This document shows, in pieces, positions 11,887-21,548 of a stretch of DNA of 64,000 bases; position 1 is the first letter of the stretch; every line of letters starts with the position of its first letter. Below the pieces are notes generated by a model. The model saw only the letters and a list, made by a program, of their open reading frames with translations. It had not been told where the DNA came from and did not search any database. The DNA is from Sneathiella sp. P13V-1. Its GTDB lineage: Bacteria; Pseudomonadota; Alphaproteobacteria; Sneathiellales; Sneathiellaceae. The position numbers and the translations under genes are program-made. The stretch is from positions 186,001-250,000 of the forward strand of contig NZ_WYEU01000002.1 in assembly GCF_015143595.1 (NCBI RefSeq), in the 5' to 3' direction.

Positions 11887-12078
11887 ATGAAAGCTCAGGA
11901 ATTGAGAGAAAAGAGCGCAGAAGAGCTCAAGAGCGAACTTATTTCTTTGAAGAAAGAACAGTTCAATCTTCGTTTCCAGCAGGCAAGTGGTCAGCTGGAA
12001 AATACGGCGCGTCAACGCCAAGTTCGTCGTGACATAGCACGGATTAAAACCGTGTTGTCTGCGAACGCAGCGTCTTAG
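11887..12078 (+). CDS. rpmC: Ribosomal protein L29 (uL29)
   Basis: Short helical protein at the tunnel exit beside L23. 63 residues. [14 protein letters not shown] and the signature [22 protein letters not shown] are recognisable. Part of the rplP-rpmC-rpsQ trio, with spacers of 2 and 11 nt. Confidence 0.96.
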   Translation: MKAQELREKSAEELKSELISLKKEQFNLRFQQASGQLENTARQRQVRRDIARIKTVLSANAAS

Positions 12079-12089
12079 GAGACTTAACT

Positions 12090-12326
12090 ATGCCGAAGCG
12101 TATCCTGCAAGGGACAGTAGTTAGTGACAAAAACAGCCAGACTGTAGTTGTCCTCGTAGAGCGTCAGGTGATGCACCCGCTTTACAAAAAATATATTGGC
12201 CAGTCCAAAAAGTACCATGCCCACGATGAAAAAGATCAGTTTAAAACTGGTGACGTCGTCCGTATCCAGGAATGCCGTCCGGTTTCTAAACTGAAACGTT
12301 GGGAAGTTCTTTACGACAACGCTTAA
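12090..12326 (+). CDS. rpsQ: Ribosomal protein S17 (uS17)
   Basis: Primary 16S rRNA binder. 78 residues, OB fold. [19 protein letters not shown] and the conserved [20 protein letters not shown] are present. A GGAG Shine-Dalgarno lies about 8 nt upstream. Confidence 0.97.
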   Translation: MPKRILQGTVVSDKNSQTVVVLVERQVMHPLYKKYIGQSKKYHAHDEKDQFKTGDVVRIQECRPVSKLKRWEVLYDNA

Positions 12327-12362
12327 TTTTAAGCTTGTCTGTACCAAATAAAGGTAACGACT

Positions 12363-12731
12363 ATGATTCAAATGCAAACCAACCTGGAAGTCGCCGACAA
12401 CTCCGGCGCGAGACGGGTGCAGTGCATTAAAGTTTTGGGCGGATCCAAACGGAAAACAGCATCTGTCGGTGACACAATTGTTGTCTCTGTCAAAGAAGCT
12501 ATTCCGCGTGGCCGCGTGAAAAAAGGTGACGTGCAACGCGCCGTCATCGTACGCACGAAGAAAGAAATTCGCCGCGCTGACGGCACAGCAATTCGTTTCG
12601 ATACAAACGCTGCTGTTCTGATCAACAAAAACGGTGAGCCTATCGGCACTCGTATTTTTGGCCCTGTTACTCGTGAACTCCGCGCCAAAAACATGATGAA
12701 AATTGTTTCTCTTGCTCCAGAGGTGCTCTGA
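12363..12731 (+). CDS. rplN: Ribosomal protein L14 (uL14)
   Basis: Intersubunit bridge B8 protein and silencing-factor (RsfS) binding site. 122 residues. [18 protein letters not shown] and the terminal segment [14 protein letters not shown] are canonical. The 36-nt spacer after rpsQ is one of the longer ones in the operon. The stop overlaps the rplX start (TGATG). Confidence 0.98.
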   Translation: MIQMQTNLEVADNSGARRVQCIKVLGGSKRKTASVGDTIVVSVKEAIPRGRVKKGDVQRAVIVRTKKEIRRADGTAIRFDTNAAVLINKNGEPIGTRIFGPVTRELRAKNMMKIVSLAPEVL

Positions 12732-13054
12732 TGGCTGATAAATTTCGCGTGAAAAAAGGCGACAAGGTTGTCGTGTTGACAGGCAAGGATAAAGGGAAAT
12801 CAGGTGAAGTTCTGCGCGTAGTCCGCGATGAACGCCGCGCTCTGGTTTCCGGCGTCAACATGGTGAAGCGTCACACAAAGCAGACACAGTCAGAGCAGGG
12901 CGGAATTGTTTCCAAAGAAGCCCCAATCCAACTGTCCAACATTGCATTGCAGGATCCAAAAGACGGCAAAGCAACTCGTGTTGGTTACAAAACGCTTGAA
13001 GATGGTCGCAAAGTTCGCTTCGCAAAGCGTTCTGGCGAAGTTATTGACGTTTAA
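12731..13054 (+). CDS. rplX: Ribosomal protein L24 (uL24)
   Basis: One of the two 23S assembly initiators. 107 residues. A KOW motif region ([18 protein letters not shown]) is at residues 8-25. [18 protein letters not shown] follows. One-base overlap with rplN. Confidence 0.97.
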   Translation: MADKFRVKKGDKVVVLTGKDKGKSGEVLRVVRDERRALVSGVNMVKRHTKQTQSEQGGIVSKEAPIQLSNIALQDPKDGKATRVGYKTLEDGRKVRFAKRSGEVIDV

Positions 13055-13065
13055 GGAATTGAGCC

Positions 13066-13614
13066 ATGACAGCGCCTAGACTGAAAACACTTTATAACGA
13101 TGAGCTTCGTGCGAAGCTTAAAGAAAAATTTGCTTACAGCAACGACATGCAAATTCCTTCACTGGAAAAAATCGTCGTAAATATTGGCTGTGGTGAAGCA
13201 GTGGCCGACAGCAAGAAGATTAAGTCCGTAGAGGCTGAACTTGCAAAAATCACTGGTCAAAAACCAGTGGTAACTCGCGCCAAGAAATCTATCGCTACTT
13301 TCAAACTTCGTGAAGGTATGCCGATCGGTGCCAAAGTAACACTTCGTAAAAATCAGATGTACGAGTTTCTCGACCGTCTGGTGAACATCGCGCTACCTCG
13401 TGTACGTGACTTCCGTGGTGTTTCCCCTAAGAGCTTTGACGGCCGTGGCAACTACGCCATGGGTCTTAAAGAGCAAATCGTGTTCCCGGAAATCGACTAT
13501 GATGACGTAGCTGACGTACGGGGTATGGATATCGTGATCTGTACGACTGCTGAAACTGATGAAGAGGCTCGCGAGCTTCTGGCCGGTTTCAACATGCCGT
13601 TCAAGATCAATTGA
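13066..13614 (+). CDS. rplE: Ribosomal protein L5 (uL5)
   Basis: 5S rRNA-binding central-protuberance protein. 182 residues. Conserved [35 protein letters not shown] and the terminal [27 protein letters not shown] upstream provides the SD. Confidence 0.98.
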   Translation: MTAPRLKTLYNDELRAKLKEKFAYSNDMQIPSLEKIVVNIGCGEAVADSKKIKSVEAELAKITGQKPVVTRAKKSIATFKLREGMPIGAKVTLRKNQMYEFLDRLVNIALPRVRDFRGVSPKSFDGRGNYAMGLKEQIVFPEIDYDDVADVRGMDIVICTTAETDEEARELLAGFNMPFKIN

Positions 13615-13632
13615 TCCAAGGAGAACTTTAGA

Positions 13633-13938
13633 ATGGCTAAGAAAAGCGCTATTGAGAAGAATAAGAAGCGCGAGCGTCTTGTAGCGAAATTCGCTGCACG
13701 TCGTGCGTCTCTTAAAGCTATCATCAGTGACGACAGCCTGCCTCAGGAAGAGCGTTTCGCTGCTCGACTGAAACTGGCTGAACTTCCTCGCAACTCTGCG
13801 CCGATCCGCGTTCGCAATCGCTGCGAACTGACAGGTCGTCCACGTGGTGTTTATCGTAAACTTAAAATGTCCCGTATCGGTCTTCGTGATATGGCCTCCA
13901 TCGGCCAGATTCCGGGCATGGTTAAATCCAGCTGGTAA
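13633..13938 (+). CDS. rpsN: Ribosomal protein S14 (uS14), zinc-independent form
   Basis: 30S head protein. 101 residues, the long form. The C-terminal [19 protein letters not shown] has a single Cys in place of the CxxC-CxxC zinc site of the short form, so it should not need zinc. AAGGAGAAC at about 13618 is the SD. Confidence 0.97.
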   Translation: MAKKSAIEKNKKRERLVAKFAARRASLKAIISDDSLPQEERFAARLKLAELPRNSAPIRVRNRCELTGRPRGVYRKLKMSRIGLRDMASIGQIPGMVKSSW

Positions 13939-13953
13939 GAGGGAGAAACAAGT

Positions 13954-14352
13954 ATGCGATTAAGTGATCCATTAGGCGATATGCTCACACGCATTCGCAA
14001 CGGTCAACGTGCGAACAAAGGCTCCGTGAAGTCTCCGTCTTCCAAACTGCGTATTAACGTATTGGAAACGCTGAAACGTGAAGGTTACATTCGTGGTTAC
14101 GAAGTAACTGATAACGGCGACGGAAAATCTGAGCTGAACATTGAACTTAAATACTACCAAGGCGCCGCAGTTATAGAACATGTTAGCCGCGTATCTAAGC
14201 CTGGTCGCCGCGTTTATTCAGGTGTTAAAGATCTGCCTACAGTCCGCAACGGGCTGGGTATTTCCATCCTGTCTACACCACGTGGTGTTCTTTCTGACAG
14301 TGAAGCACGTGACGCCAATGTTGGCGGCGAAGTGCTTTGCAAAGTCTACTAG
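13954..14352 (+). CDS. rpsH: Ribosomal protein S8 (uS8)
   Basis: Central-domain 16S binder and, in E. coli, repressor of the spc operon by binding near rplE. 132 residues. [18 protein letters not shown] and the C-terminal [19 protein letters not shown] motif are intact. GAGGGAG precedes the ATG. Whether S8 regulates here cannot be read directly from the rplE start region. Confidence 0.97.
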   Translation: MRLSDPLGDMLTRIRNGQRANKGSVKSPSSKLRINVLETLKREGYIRGYEVTDNGDGKSELNIELKYYQGAAVIEHVSRVSKPGRRVYSGVKDLPTVRNGLGISILSTPRGVLSDSEARDANVGGEVLCKVY

Positions 14353-14361
14353 GAGGAATAA

Positions 14362-14895
14362 ATGTCTCGTATTGGTAAACACCCAGTTACGGTTCCTTCT
14401 GGTGTTGACGTTCAGATGAACGACAAAGATGTGACTGTAAAGGGTAGTAAAGGCGTTCTGAGCATGACTTTCGTCGATGACGTAGTTGTAGAACGCGAAG
14501 AAGACAAAATCTGGGTTAAGCCTGGTAATGACAGCAAACGCGCTCGTCAGATGTGGGGTATGCAACGCACTCTGCTTGCCAACCTCGTTGAAGGCGTAAG
14601 CAATGGCTTCACTAAGAAGCTGGATGTTGTAGGCGTTGGTTATCGTGCAGCTGTTCAGGGTAATTCTCTGAACTTGAACCTGGGCTTCAGTCATGACATT
14701 AACTACCCGATCCCTGAAGGTATTGAGGTTAAATGTCCGTCTGCTACAGCGATCGAAATTTCTGGTGCTGACAAACAGAAAGTTGGTCAAGTGGCTGCTG
14801 AAATCCGGTCTTATCGTAAACCTGAGCCATACAAAGGTAAGGGTGTTAAATATGCGGATGAATACATCTTCCGTAAAGAAGGTAAGAAGAAATAG
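14362..14895 (+). CDS. rplF: Ribosomal protein L6 (uL6)
   Basis: 50S protein near the factor-binding site. 177 residues, two L6 domains. [15 protein letters not shown] and the C-terminal signature [23 protein letters not shown] are canonical. The SD AGGAGGAATAA directly follows the rpsH stop. Confidence 0.98.
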   Translation: MSRIGKHPVTVPSGVDVQMNDKDVTVKGSKGVLSMTFVDDVVVEREEDKIWVKPGNDSKRARQMWGMQRTLLANLVEGVSNGFTKKLDVVGVGYRAAVQGNSLNLNLGFSHDINYPIPEGIEVKCPSATAIEISGADKQKVGQVAAEIRSYRKPEPYKGKGVKYADEYIFRKEGKKK

Positions 14896-14904
14896 GACAC
14901 GACC

Positions 14905-15267
14905 ATGGCTAAAACTCTTTCATTGTTTGAGCGCCGTCGTCGCAGGACACGGGCACAGATCCGTAAAGTCGCAGGCGATCGCCCACGGCTTTCCGTTCAC
15001 AGAACTAATAAGCAGATTTACGTTCAGGTAATTGATGATGTTGCAGGTAAAACACTTGCTGCTGCATCCACGCTTGAAACTGATCTGCGCGGTTCATTGA
15101 AATCTGGTGGCAACATTGATGCTGCAACTGCGGTTGGGAAACTGATTGCAGAGCGTGCTGTTAAAGCTGGAGTAAAAGAAGTCGCATTTGACCGCGGCGG
15201 ATATCAGTATCACGGCCGCGTCAAGGCCCTAGCCGAGGCCGCCCGTGAAGGCGGGCTGTCCTTCTAG
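14905..15267 (+). CDS. rplR: Ribosomal protein L18 (uL18)
   Basis: 5S rRNA binder. 120 residues. The basic N-terminus ([20 protein letters not shown]) and the C-terminal [23 protein letters not shown] are the family hallmarks. Its stop codon overlaps the AGGAG SD of rpsE, suggesting coupling. Confidence 0.97.
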   Translation: MAKTLSLFERRRRRTRAQIRKVAGDRPRLSVHRTNKQIYVQVIDDVAGKTLAAASTLETDLRGSLKSGGNIDAATAVGKLIAERAVKAGVKEVAFDRGGYQYHGRVKALAEAAREGGLSF

Positions 15268-15278
15268 GAGTGGTGAAT

Positions 15279-15827
15279 ATGAGACCAGATCAAAACGAAA
15301 AAACCGAATCCGAGTTCGTCGATCGCCTTGTCCACATCAACCGTGTGGCCAAAGTGGTAAAAGGCGGACGTCGGTTCAGCTTTGCTGCCCTCGTGGTAGT
15401 AGGTGACCAGAAAGGTCGCGTAGGATACGGTCACGGTAAAGCCCGTGAGGTACCCGAAGCGATTCAGAAGGCCACTGAAGCTGCAAAACGCAATATGATC
15501 CGCGTTCCACTGCGTGAAGGTCGGACACTGCACCACGATACAACCGGCACTTTCGGTGCTGGTAATGTGGTCCTTCGTTCCGCGCCTCCAGGTACTGGTA
15601 TCATCGCGGGTGGTCCAATGCGTGCTGTATTCGAAACACTCGGTGTGCAGGACGTTGTGACTAAATCCGTTGGTACTTCCAACGCTTACAACATGATCGA
15701 AGCTACCTTCGTTGCTCTGAGAAACATGAGCTCTCCTCGTCAGGTTGCGGCCAAGCGCGGTAAGAAAGTATCTGAAATCGTCGGTCGTCGTAGCGGCGAA
15801 GCTGTGAAGGAGAACGCAGATGGCTAA
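15279..15827 (+). CDS. rpsE: Ribosomal protein S5 (uS5)
   Basis: Decoding-fidelity protein. 182 residues from ATG 15279, 8 nt after AGGAG (15266-15270). An in-frame GTG at 15270 overlaps that SD and is not used. The S5 domain ([20 protein letters not shown], then [20 protein letters not shown]) and the C-terminal domain are complete. The spectinomycin-loop Val-Lys-Gly-Gly looks wild type. The last 8 nt overlap rpmD. Confidence 0.97.
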   Translation: MRPDQNEKTESEFVDRLVHINRVAKVVKGGRRFSFAALVVVGDQKGRVGYGHGKAREVPEAIQKATEAAKRNMIRVPLREGRTLHHDTTGTFGAGNVVLRSAPPGTGIIAGGPMRAVFETLGVQDVVTKSVGTSNAYNMIEATFVALRNMSSPRQVAAKRGKKVSEIVGRRSGEAVKENADG

Positions 15828-16011
15828 GGCAAAGGCAACTGTTAAGGTTACCCAAACCGGCAGTCCAATCGGACGTCACAAGTCACAGCGCGCTACTCTG
15901 GTAGGTCTTGGTCTTAACAAGATGCACCGGACTGTTGAGCTGGAAGATACACCATCCATCCGCGGGATGATCAACAAAGTTGCTCACCTCGTGCGGATTG
16001 AAGAAGCCTAA
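15820..16011 (+). CDS. rpmD: Ribosomal protein L30 (uL30)
   Basis: Short 50S protein. 63 residues. [26 protein letters not shown] is the family core, split here only for length (VTQTGSPIG, then [17 protein letters not shown]). Starts 8 nt inside rpsE with the SD AAGGAGAA in the rpsE coding region. Confidence 0.96.
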   Translation: MAKAKATVKVTQTGSPIGRHKSQRATLVGLGLNKMHRTVELEDTPSIRGMINKVAHLVRIEEA

Positions 16012-16040
16012 GGGCTTCTGAGCGGATAAGGAATATTAAC

Positions 16041-16523
16041 ATGCAGTTGAATCAGATCTCTGATAATCAGGGCGCTACTAAAAACCGTAAACGTGTTGGC
16101 CGTGGTATTGGTTCTGGTAAGGGTAAAACCTCCGGTGCCGGTCAAAAAGGTCAGAAGTCACGTTCTGGTGTAGCGATTAAAGGTTTTGAAGGCGGCCAGA
16201 TGCCAATCCACCGCCGTCTGCCTAAACGCGGTTTCAATAACATCTTCCGTAAAGATTTTGCGGTTGCCAACATTGGTCGCATCCAGACAGCAATTGACGC
16301 TGGTAAATTGGACGCTTCCGCAACGATCACCATTCCTATGCTTCAGGAAGCCGGTGTAGTTGGTAAAGTCGTAGACGGTGTTCGTCTTCTGGCTAAAGGT
16401 GAGCTGACAGCCAAAATCAACGTAGAAGTTTCAGGCGCTTCCAAAGGTGCTGTTGAAGCTGTTGAGAAAGCAGGCGGATCCGTTACTGTTACGGGCCCAG
16501 TCAAAGCAAAAAAAGGCGAATAA
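16041..16523 (+). CDS. rplO: Ribosomal protein L15 (uL15)
   Basis: Late 50S assembly protein. 160 residues. The Gly/Lys-rich N-terminus [20 protein letters not shown] and [17 protein letters not shown] are signatures. ATAAGGAATATTAAC precedes the ATG. A GC-rich hairpin follows before secY. Confidence 0.97.
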   Translation: MQLNQISDNQGATKNRKRVGRGIGSGKGKTSGAGQKGQKSRSGVAIKGFEGGQMPIHRRLPKRGFNNIFRKDFAVANIGRIQTAIDAGKLDASATITIPMLQEAGVVGKVVDGVRLLAKGELTAKINVEVSGASKGAVEAVEKAGGSVTVTGPVKAKKGE

Positions 16524-16533
16524 TTAACGCTTC

Positions 16534-16561
16534 GGGGCAGCTTGATCAGCTGCCCCCTTTT
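16534..16561 (+). promoter_or_regulatory. Hairpin with short T run between rplO and secY (attenuator-like)
   Basis: GGGGCAGCT (16534-16542) pairs perfectly with AGCTGCCCC (16548-16556), loop TGATC, followed by CTTTT. It has the form of a weak intrinsic terminator, placed 19 nt before the secY ATG. It may lower secY-adk transcription relative to the ribosomal genes or protect the upstream mRNA 3' end. Confidence 0.65.
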
Positions 16562-16579
16562 AATCTGGAGTAACACCAC

Positions 16580-17926
16580 ATGGCGTCAGCAGCAGAACAA
16601 ATGGCTTCTACAATGAACTTCGGGGCTTTCTCAAAAGCTACTGAACTCAAGAAGCGTTTGTGGTTTACGCTTTTCGCGCTTATCGTCTATCGCATTGGTA
16701 CTTACATACCGGTTCCTGGGGTTGACCCAACCGTACTTGCTGATGTGTTTCAACAGAATTCCGGTGGTGTCCTCGGAATGTTTGACGTGTTCTCAGGTGG
16801 TGCGCTTGGTCGCATGACCATTTTCGCGTTGAACATTATGCCTTACATCTCTGCTTCTATTATCATGCAGTTGATGACGTCTCTGTCTCCTCAATTGGGT
16901 CAGCTCAAAAAAGAAGGGGAAGCGGGACGCAAAAAAATCAATCAATATACACGCTACGGCACAGTACTTCTGGCAACTGTTCAGGGGTACGGTATCGCAG
17001 TTGGTCTGGAAGGACTTTCATTGTCCTCTGGTCAGTCTGCGGTAATTGATCCTGGCCTGTATTTCCGTCTGGTAACTGTGATTACCCTCGTAGGCGGAAC
17101 AGTTTTCCTGATGTGGCTGGGTGAGCAGATCACTGCCCGCGGAGTCGGTAACGGTATCTCACTAATTATTTTCTCTGGCATTGTGGCTGCCTTGCCTGGC
17201 GCCCTAGTCGGAACATTGGAACTCGGCCGTACTGGGCAGCTTTCAAGTGTAATTATCCTGTTCCTTCTTATCCTGTCAGTGGGCGTGATCGCGTTCATCG
17301 TGTTCATGGAACGCGCACAGCGCCGGGTGCTCGTACAGTATCCAAAACGTCAACGTGGTAACAAAACTTATGGTGGACAGAATTCTCATCTGCCATTGAA
17401 GCTGAACACTGCAGGTGTTATTCCGCCGATCTTCGCCTCCTCTTTGTTGTTGATGCCAACTACAGTTGCAGGTTTCTCTGCGGGTACAGGCCCTGAATGG
17501 CTGACGACTGTAACTGTGTTGCTCGGACACGGAACACCTTTGTATATGCTGATGTACATTGCAGGTATCGTGTTCTTCTGCTTCTTCTACACAGCCGTCG
17601 TATTTAACCCAGATGAGACTGCTGATAACCTCAAGAAAAATGGTGGTTTCGTTCCAGGGATTCGTCCAGGTGCCAGAACTTCGGAATATCTGGACTATGT
17701 ATTGACACGTTTGACGGTCGTTGGTGCGGCATATCTGTCACTTGTTTGTATTTTGCCAGAACTTCTGATCTCACAATGGGCAGTGCCGTTCTATTTCGGT
17801 GGTACTTCTCTTTTGATCGTTGTTTCTGTTACTATGGACACAACTGCACAAATTCAAAGCCATCTGCTGGCGCACCAGTATGAAGGGCTCATCAAAAAAG
17901 CTAACCTTGGGGGGCGGCGTAAATGA
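16580..17926 (+). CDS. secY: Protein translocase subunit SecY
   Basis: Channel-forming subunit of the SecYEG inner-membrane translocon. 448 residues with ten predicted hydrophobic segments. N-terminal FGAFSKATELKKRLWFTL, the plug region VFQQNSGGVLGMFDVFSGGALGR (read as VFQQNSGG and GGALGRM), and the cytoplasmic-loop motif VQYPKRQRG are conserved. Ends EGLIKKANLGGRRK. The TGA overlaps the adk ATG (ATGA at 17923-17926), coupling the two genes. Confidence 0.98.
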   Translation: MASAAEQMASTMNFGAFSKATELKKRLWFTLFALIVYRIGTYIPVPGVDPTVLADVFQQNSGGVLGMFDVFSGGALGRMTIFALNIMPYISASIIMQLMTSLSPQLGQLKKEGEAGRKKINQYTRYGTVLLATVQGYGIAVGLEGLSLSSGQSAVIDPGLYFRLVTVITLVGGTVFLMWLGEQITARGVGNGISLIIFSGIVAALPGALVGTLELGRTGQLSSVIILFLLILSVGVIAFIVFMERAQRRVLVQYPKRQRGNKTYGGQNSHLPLKLNTAGVIPPIFASSLLLMPTTVAGFSAGTGPEWLTTVTVLLGHGTPLYMLMYIAGIVFFCFFYTAVVFNPDETADNLKKNGGFVPGIRPGARTSEYLDYVLTRLTVVGAAYLSLVCILPELLISQWAVPFYFGGTSLLIVVSVTMDTTAQIQSHLLAHQYEGLIKKANLGGRRK

Positions 17927-18573
17927 TTTTAATACTTCTGGGAGCGCCGGGCGCGGGCAAAGGAACACAGGCTCAGCGACTTGAAGACGCACATGGACTG
18001 ATTCAATTGTCCACTGGCGATATGCTGCGCGCGGCTGTTAAGGCCGAAACAGAAGTAGGCCTAAAAGCCAAGGAAGTTATGAATAAAGGTCAGCTGGTAT
18101 CAGACGACATCATGGTGGGAATCATCTCTGAGCGTCTTGACCAATCTGATTGTAAAAACGGAGTAATTCTGGATGGTTTCCCTCGTACAGAAGCCCAGGC
18201 AGAAGCCCTGGATCAGCTTTTGAACGATAAGGGGCTGTCCCTGAATGCAGTCATCGAAATGAAAACAGATGACGCGGTGCTTGTAGAACGCATTACGGGG
18301 CGTTATACATGTGCCAAATGTGGAGCCGGTTATCACGACAGTTTCTTGAAACCGGCAGTCGAAGGTGTGTGTGATAAATGCGGTGGTACCGAATTTACGC
18401 GCCGTAGTGATGACAAGGCGGAAACTGTAAAGTCTCGTCTGGAAGCGTATCACAATCAGACCGCACCCTTGCTCCCATATTACAAAGACAAGGGTATTCT
18501 GAAGCAAGTCGACGGAATGGCCGAAATTGACGAAGTCACACACCAGATTGAAGCCGTAATTAAACAAATCTAG
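17923..18573 (+). CDS. adk: Adenylate kinase with zinc-binding lid
   Basis: Interconverts 2 ADP with ATP and AMP in the cytoplasm. 216 residues. P-loop GAPGAGKGT at 8-16, the NMP-binding region LSTGDMLRAAV, and DGFPRT. The LID carries four Cys (130, 133, 150, 153; YTCAKCG and VCDKCGG), so it is the zinc-stabilised type and not the E. coli hydrogen-bonded type. Overlaps secY by 4 nt. The alpha-operon promoter begins 4 nt after its stop. Confidence 0.98.
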   Translation: MILILLGAPGAGKGTQAQRLEDAHGLIQLSTGDMLRAAVKAETEVGLKAKEVMNKGQLVSDDIMVGIISERLDQSDCKNGVILDGFPRTEAQAEALDQLLNDKGLSLNAVIEMKTDDAVLVERITGRYTCAKCGAGYHDSFLKPAVEGVCDKCGGTEFTRRSDDKAETVKSRLEAYHNQTAPLLPYYKDKGILKQVDGMAEIDEVTHQIEAVIKQI

Positions 18574-18576
18574 GTG

Positions 18577-18604
18577 TTGACTACTTACGACAAATTTATA
18601 TAAT
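18577..18604 (+). promoter_or_regulatory. Sigma70-type promoter of the rpsM-rpsK-rpoA-rplQ (alpha) unit
   Basis: TTGACT (18577-18582), a 16-nt spacer, then TATAAT (18599-18604, perfect -10). It lies directly after the adk stop and about 70 nt ahead of rpsM, giving the alpha genes their own transcription besides readthrough from spc. Confidence 0.78.
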
Positions 18605-18674
18605 CGCGCGCTTCTCGGAAGCGTGTGAAGCGACGGGTCGATTTGACCTGAAAGAGTTATGAGGAGAAACTAGC

Positions 18675-19043
18675 GTGGCTCGTATTGCTGGTGTAAATAT
18701 CCCGACTAATAAGCGGGTACATATTGCACTGACTTATATTCACGGTATCGGCCCTAAAAAGGCGAATGATATCTGTGGTGCAGTTGGTATTGCAGAAGAA
18801 ACTCGCGTCAACGCTCTAAGCGACGCAGAAGTAGTGCGTATTCGTGAAGAGATTGATGCAAACCACGTCGTGGAAGGTGATCTGCGTCGTGAGACTGCCA
18901 TGAACATCAAACGTTTGATGGATCTTGGTTGCTACCGCGGTCTGCGCCACCGTCGTGGTCTGCCTGTTCGTGGGCAGCGTACACACACAAATGCTCGTAC
19001 TCGTAAGGGTCCAGCTAAGCCTATTGCAGGAAAGAAGAAGTAA
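18675..19043 (+). CDS. rpsM: Ribosomal protein S13 (uS13)
   Basis: 30S head protein of intersubunit bridges B1a/B1b. 122 residues. GTG start at 18675, set by GAGGAG (18661-18666) and the conserved N-terminus [32 protein letters not shown] is the tRNA-contacting tail. The usual rpmJ (L36) gene upstream is absent. Confidence 0.97.
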   Translation: MARIAGVNIPTNKRVHIALTYIHGIGPKKANDICGAVGIAEETRVNALSDAEVVRIREEIDANHVVEGDLRRETAMNIKRLMDLGCYRGLRHRRGLPVRGQRTHTNARTRKGPAKPIAGKKK

Positions 19044-19044
19044 C

Positions 19045-19434
19045 ATGGCACGTGATAAGTCTCGTATCCGCCGTCGTGAGCGGAAGAACATCATCTCTGG
19101 TGTTGCACACGTAAGTGCTAGCTTCAACAATACTAAAATCATGATTACTGATGCACAGGGCAATGCTATTGCATGGTCTTCTGCAGGTGCTCAGGGTTTC
19201 CGTGGTTCACGTAAATCTACCCCATTTGCTGCCCAGATTGCTGCTGAAGATGCAGGTAAAAAGGCGCAGGAACATGGTATGAAAACTCTGGAAGTAGAAG
19301 TTAAAGGTCCTGGTTCAGGACGTGAATCAGCTCTGCGCGCGCTGCAGGCTGTTGGCTTCACAATCACTTCCATTCGTGATGTGTCTCCTATTCCTCACAA
19401 CGGATGTCGCCCACCTAAGCGTCGTCGCGTATAA
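19045..19434 (+). CDS. rpsK: Ribosomal protein S11 (uS11)
   Basis: Platform protein near E-site mRNA. 129 residues from ATG 19045, immediately after the rpsM stop. The frame is open further upstream inside rpsM, but the conserved start region is [26 protein letters not shown] and the terminal [18 protein letters not shown] are canonical. Confidence 0.98.
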   Translation: MARDKSRIRRRERKNIISGVAHVSASFNNTKIMITDAQGNAIAWSSAGAQGFRGSRKSTPFAAQIAAEDAGKKAQEHGMKTLEVEVKGPGSGRESALRALQAVGFTITSIRDVSPIPHNGCRPPKRRRV

Positions 19435-19483
19435 GAGGAAATTTGGCGGGAGAAATTATTCTTCCGTCTTTTGTTGAGATTTC

Positions 19484-19504
19484 GCAGACCCGAAGTGGGT
19501 CTGC
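19484..19504 (+). promoter_or_regulatory. Hairpin between rpsK and rpoA
   Basis: GCAGACCC (19484-19491) and GGGTCTGC (19497-19504) form an 8-bp perfect stem with loop GAAGT. No T run follows. It sits just upstream of the rpoA Shine-Dalgarno (TGAGG, about 19512) and could be a processing or translational control element. Confidence 0.5.
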
Positions 19505-19524
19505 TTAACTATGAGGTCAACGCC

Positions 19525-20535
19525 GTGATTGTTCAAAACTGGAAAGACCTGATCCAGGCAAATCTGTCGGTTGAGCCGGGAGTGGATCCGGGACGCGAAG
19601 CGACAATTGTTGTCGAACCACTTGAAAGAGGGTTCGGGCTGACACTTGGTAACGCTCTGCGCCGTATTCTGCTGTCCAGCCTTCAGGGTGCTGCGATTAC
19701 GTCCATTCAGATTAACAACGTTCTGCATGAGTTCTCCTCCATTGCAGGTGTTCGGGAAGATGTTACAGACATCATCCTCAATCTGAAGAAACTGGCTATT
19801 AGAAGCCATGTTGAAGGACCTAAGAAGATCTCTCTGAAAGCCACAGGTCCTTGTGCGGTGACAGCGGGAATGATCGATATGGGAGCTGATATCGAGATCA
19901 TGGATCCTGAAAAAGTGATTATGCATCTTGATGACGGCGCGACCATTGATATGGAAATGACTGTCAACACAGGTAAAGGCTACGTCTCAGGCGCACAGAA
20001 TCGCCCAGAGGACGCCAAAATTGGCCAGATCCCAATGGACAGCCTGTACAGCCCGGTTACTAAAGTGACTTACAACGTGGAACAAACACGTTCAGGTCAG
20101 GTTCTGGACTATGACAAGCTGACGTTGAAAGTTATGACCAACGGAACAGTGAGCCCGGAAGATGCCGTGGCCTTTGCTGCCCGAATCCTTCAAGAGCAAC
20201 TTCAACTGTTCATCAACTTTGATGAGCCAGAAGAAGTGGTTGAGAAGGAAGAGGATAAAGAGCCCGAACTTAATCCAAATCTTCTTCGTAAAGTGGAAGA
20301 ACTGGAACTTACAGTTCGCTCTACAAACTGTCTGAAAAACGACAATATCGTTTACATCGGCGATCTCATTCAGAAAACAGAAGCAGAAATGCTGCGTACA
20401 CCGAACTTCGGTCGTAAATCCTGTAACGAGATCAAAGAAGTTTTGGCAGGCATGGGTCTGCACCTCGGAATGGAAGTACCAAATTGGCCGCCTGAGAATA
20501 TCGATGAGCTGGCTCGTAAGTACTCAGAAGACTAA
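19525..20535 (+). CDS. rpoA: RNA polymerase alpha subunit
   Basis: Assembly platform of RNA polymerase. 336 residues from GTG 19525 (IVQNWKDLI, matching alphaproteobacterial N-termini), 8 nt after GAGG. An upstream in-frame TTG at 19471 lies before the hairpin and is unlikely. The N-terminal dimerisation domain contains [20 protein letters not shown] short acidic linker (about 250-262) leads to the C-terminal domain, with [18 protein letters not shown] (the Arg equals E. coli R265, UP-element contact) and [16 protein letters not shown]. Confidence 0.97.
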   Translation: MIVQNWKDLIQANLSVEPGVDPGREATIVVEPLERGFGLTLGNALRRILLSSLQGAAITSIQINNVLHEFSSIAGVREDVTDIILNLKKLAIRSHVEGPKKISLKATGPCAVTAGMIDMGADIEIMDPEKVIMHLDDGATIDMEMTVNTGKGYVSGAQNRPEDAKIGQIPMDSLYSPVTKVTYNVEQTRSGQVLDYDKLTLKVMTNGTVSPEDAVAFAARILQEQLQLFINFDEPEEVVEKEEDKEPELNPNLLRKVEELELTVRSTNCLKNDNIVYIGDLIQKTEAEMLRTPNFGRKSCNEIKEVLAGMGLHLGMEVPNWPPENIDELARKYSED

Positions 20536-20586
20536 CATTTATGAAGAAAGGGGGCAGGGGCACCTGTCCTCCTTGGAGTAGAGAAT

Positions 20587-21018
20587 ATGCGGCATCGTAA
20601 ATCTGGACGTCGGTTTAGCCGATCTTCCTCACACCGTCAGGCAATGTTTGCCAACATGGCAGCTTCCCTGATCAAACACGAACAGATCAAAACAACTTTG
20701 CCTAAAGCAAAGGATCTGCGTCCGATCGTTGAAAAACTGATCACTCTTGGTAAACGTGGTGACCTGCACGCTCGTCGTCAGGCTCTGGCAGTACTGTCCG
20801 AAAAAGCTATCGTCGACAAACTGTTCTCCACAATTGCTGAACGTTATGCAGACCGCCCTGGTGGATACACACGTATTTTGAAAGCTGGCTTCCGTACAGG
20901 TGACGCGGCTGCAATGGGTTTCATCGAACTGGTTGATCGCGACGTAGACGCAAAAGGTCAAGACAGTGGCCCAGTTCAGGGTGACGAAGAAGTTCTCGAA
21001 GCAGAAGCTGTAGCTTAA
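20587..21018 (+). CDS. rplQ: Ribosomal protein L17 (bL17)
   Basis: Exit-tunnel rim protein. 143 residues. [28 protein letters not shown] is the family start (quoted in part: [17 protein letters not shown]). The acidic C-terminal tail exceeds the E. coli length by about 15. A G-rich/C-rich imperfect stem (about 20548-20572) with G-U pairs lies just before the GGAGTA SD. Last gene of the ribosomal block. Confidence 0.97.
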   Translation: MRHRKSGRRFSRSSSHRQAMFANMAASLIKHEQIKTTLPKAKDLRPIVEKLITLGKRGDLHARRQALAVLSEKAIVDKLFSTIAERYADRPGGYTRILKAGFRTGDAAAMGFIELVDRDVDAKGQDSGPVQGDEEVLEAEAVA

Positions 21019-21041
21019 CGGCCGATCTTCGTTCAAAGTTT

Positions 21042-21070
21042 AAAAGGGCAGCTATTTAGCTGCCCTTTTT
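21042..21070. terminator. Strong terminator closing the ribosomal super-operon (bidirectional form)
   Basis: AAAAGGGCAGCT (21042-21053) pairs perfectly with AGCTGCCCTTTT (21058-21069), loop ATTT, with T runs on both strands. It serves rplQ on the plus strand and probably the convergent gene ending at 21081 on the minus strand. Confidence 0.92.
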
Positions 21071-21080
21071 CTTTGTCTAG

Positions 21081-21548
21081 CTACTTGGCAGCAGCGCCTC
21101 TGAGAATATCGAAAATTAGCCCTACACCTTTTTCAATAAGAAGAACGTCATCACCGACGATTACTCGCTCCAGCGTTTCAGATAGCTTTGGCAGGCGACT
21201 TTCAAGGTCAGAGGGCAATTCCCTTTTATCGAGACCAGGTGGTAACTTCCCATTTTTCTCCAGCTGCTTTTGAAGTCCAGGTGGTAATTCGTCACGTTTT
21301 GCAAGCCCTGGCGGGAGGCCTTTCTTATTTTTCTTTCCTTTACTAGCCTTTTTGTTCGTCTTTTCTTCTTCTTCACGCTTTCCTTTGAAGAAATCCTCAA
21401 TGATCCGCTTTTCCGCTTCTGAGAATATTCGGCCGGTCCGTTCACTGGATTGAGTTGACGCCTGCTTGCTATATGAAATAGTTGGCAGGGTAAAAGAAAG
21501 TGCCAGTGCTGAGCAGGCCGCTACCAATAATCTTTTAGATGACATCAT
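21081..21548 (-). CDS. CigR/RcnB-like exported LPPGL-repeat protein
   Basis: Function not established. 155 residues with a plausible Sec signal peptide (KRLLVAACSALALSFTLP), so probably periplasmic. A Lys/Glu-rich middle (about 55-77) leads to three LPPGL repeats at 78-82, 88-92 and 102-106, plus a degenerate LPSDL at 111. A C-terminal segment VGDDVLLIEKGVGLIFDIL resembles that of proteins annotated as anti-virulence regulator CigR family; this assignment is from pattern memory, not a search. Two adjacent ATG codons; GGAGA upstream supports the first. Divergent from degP across 96 nt, which may mean shared envelope-stress control. Confidence 0.6.
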   Translation of the reverse strand: MMSSKRLLVAACSALALSFTLPTISYSKQASTQSSERTGRIFSEAEKRIIEDFFKGKREEEEKTNKKASKGKKNKKGLPPGLAKRDELPPGLQKQLEKNGKLPPGLDKRELPSDLESRLPKLSETLERVIVGDDVLLIEKGVGLIFDILRGAAAK

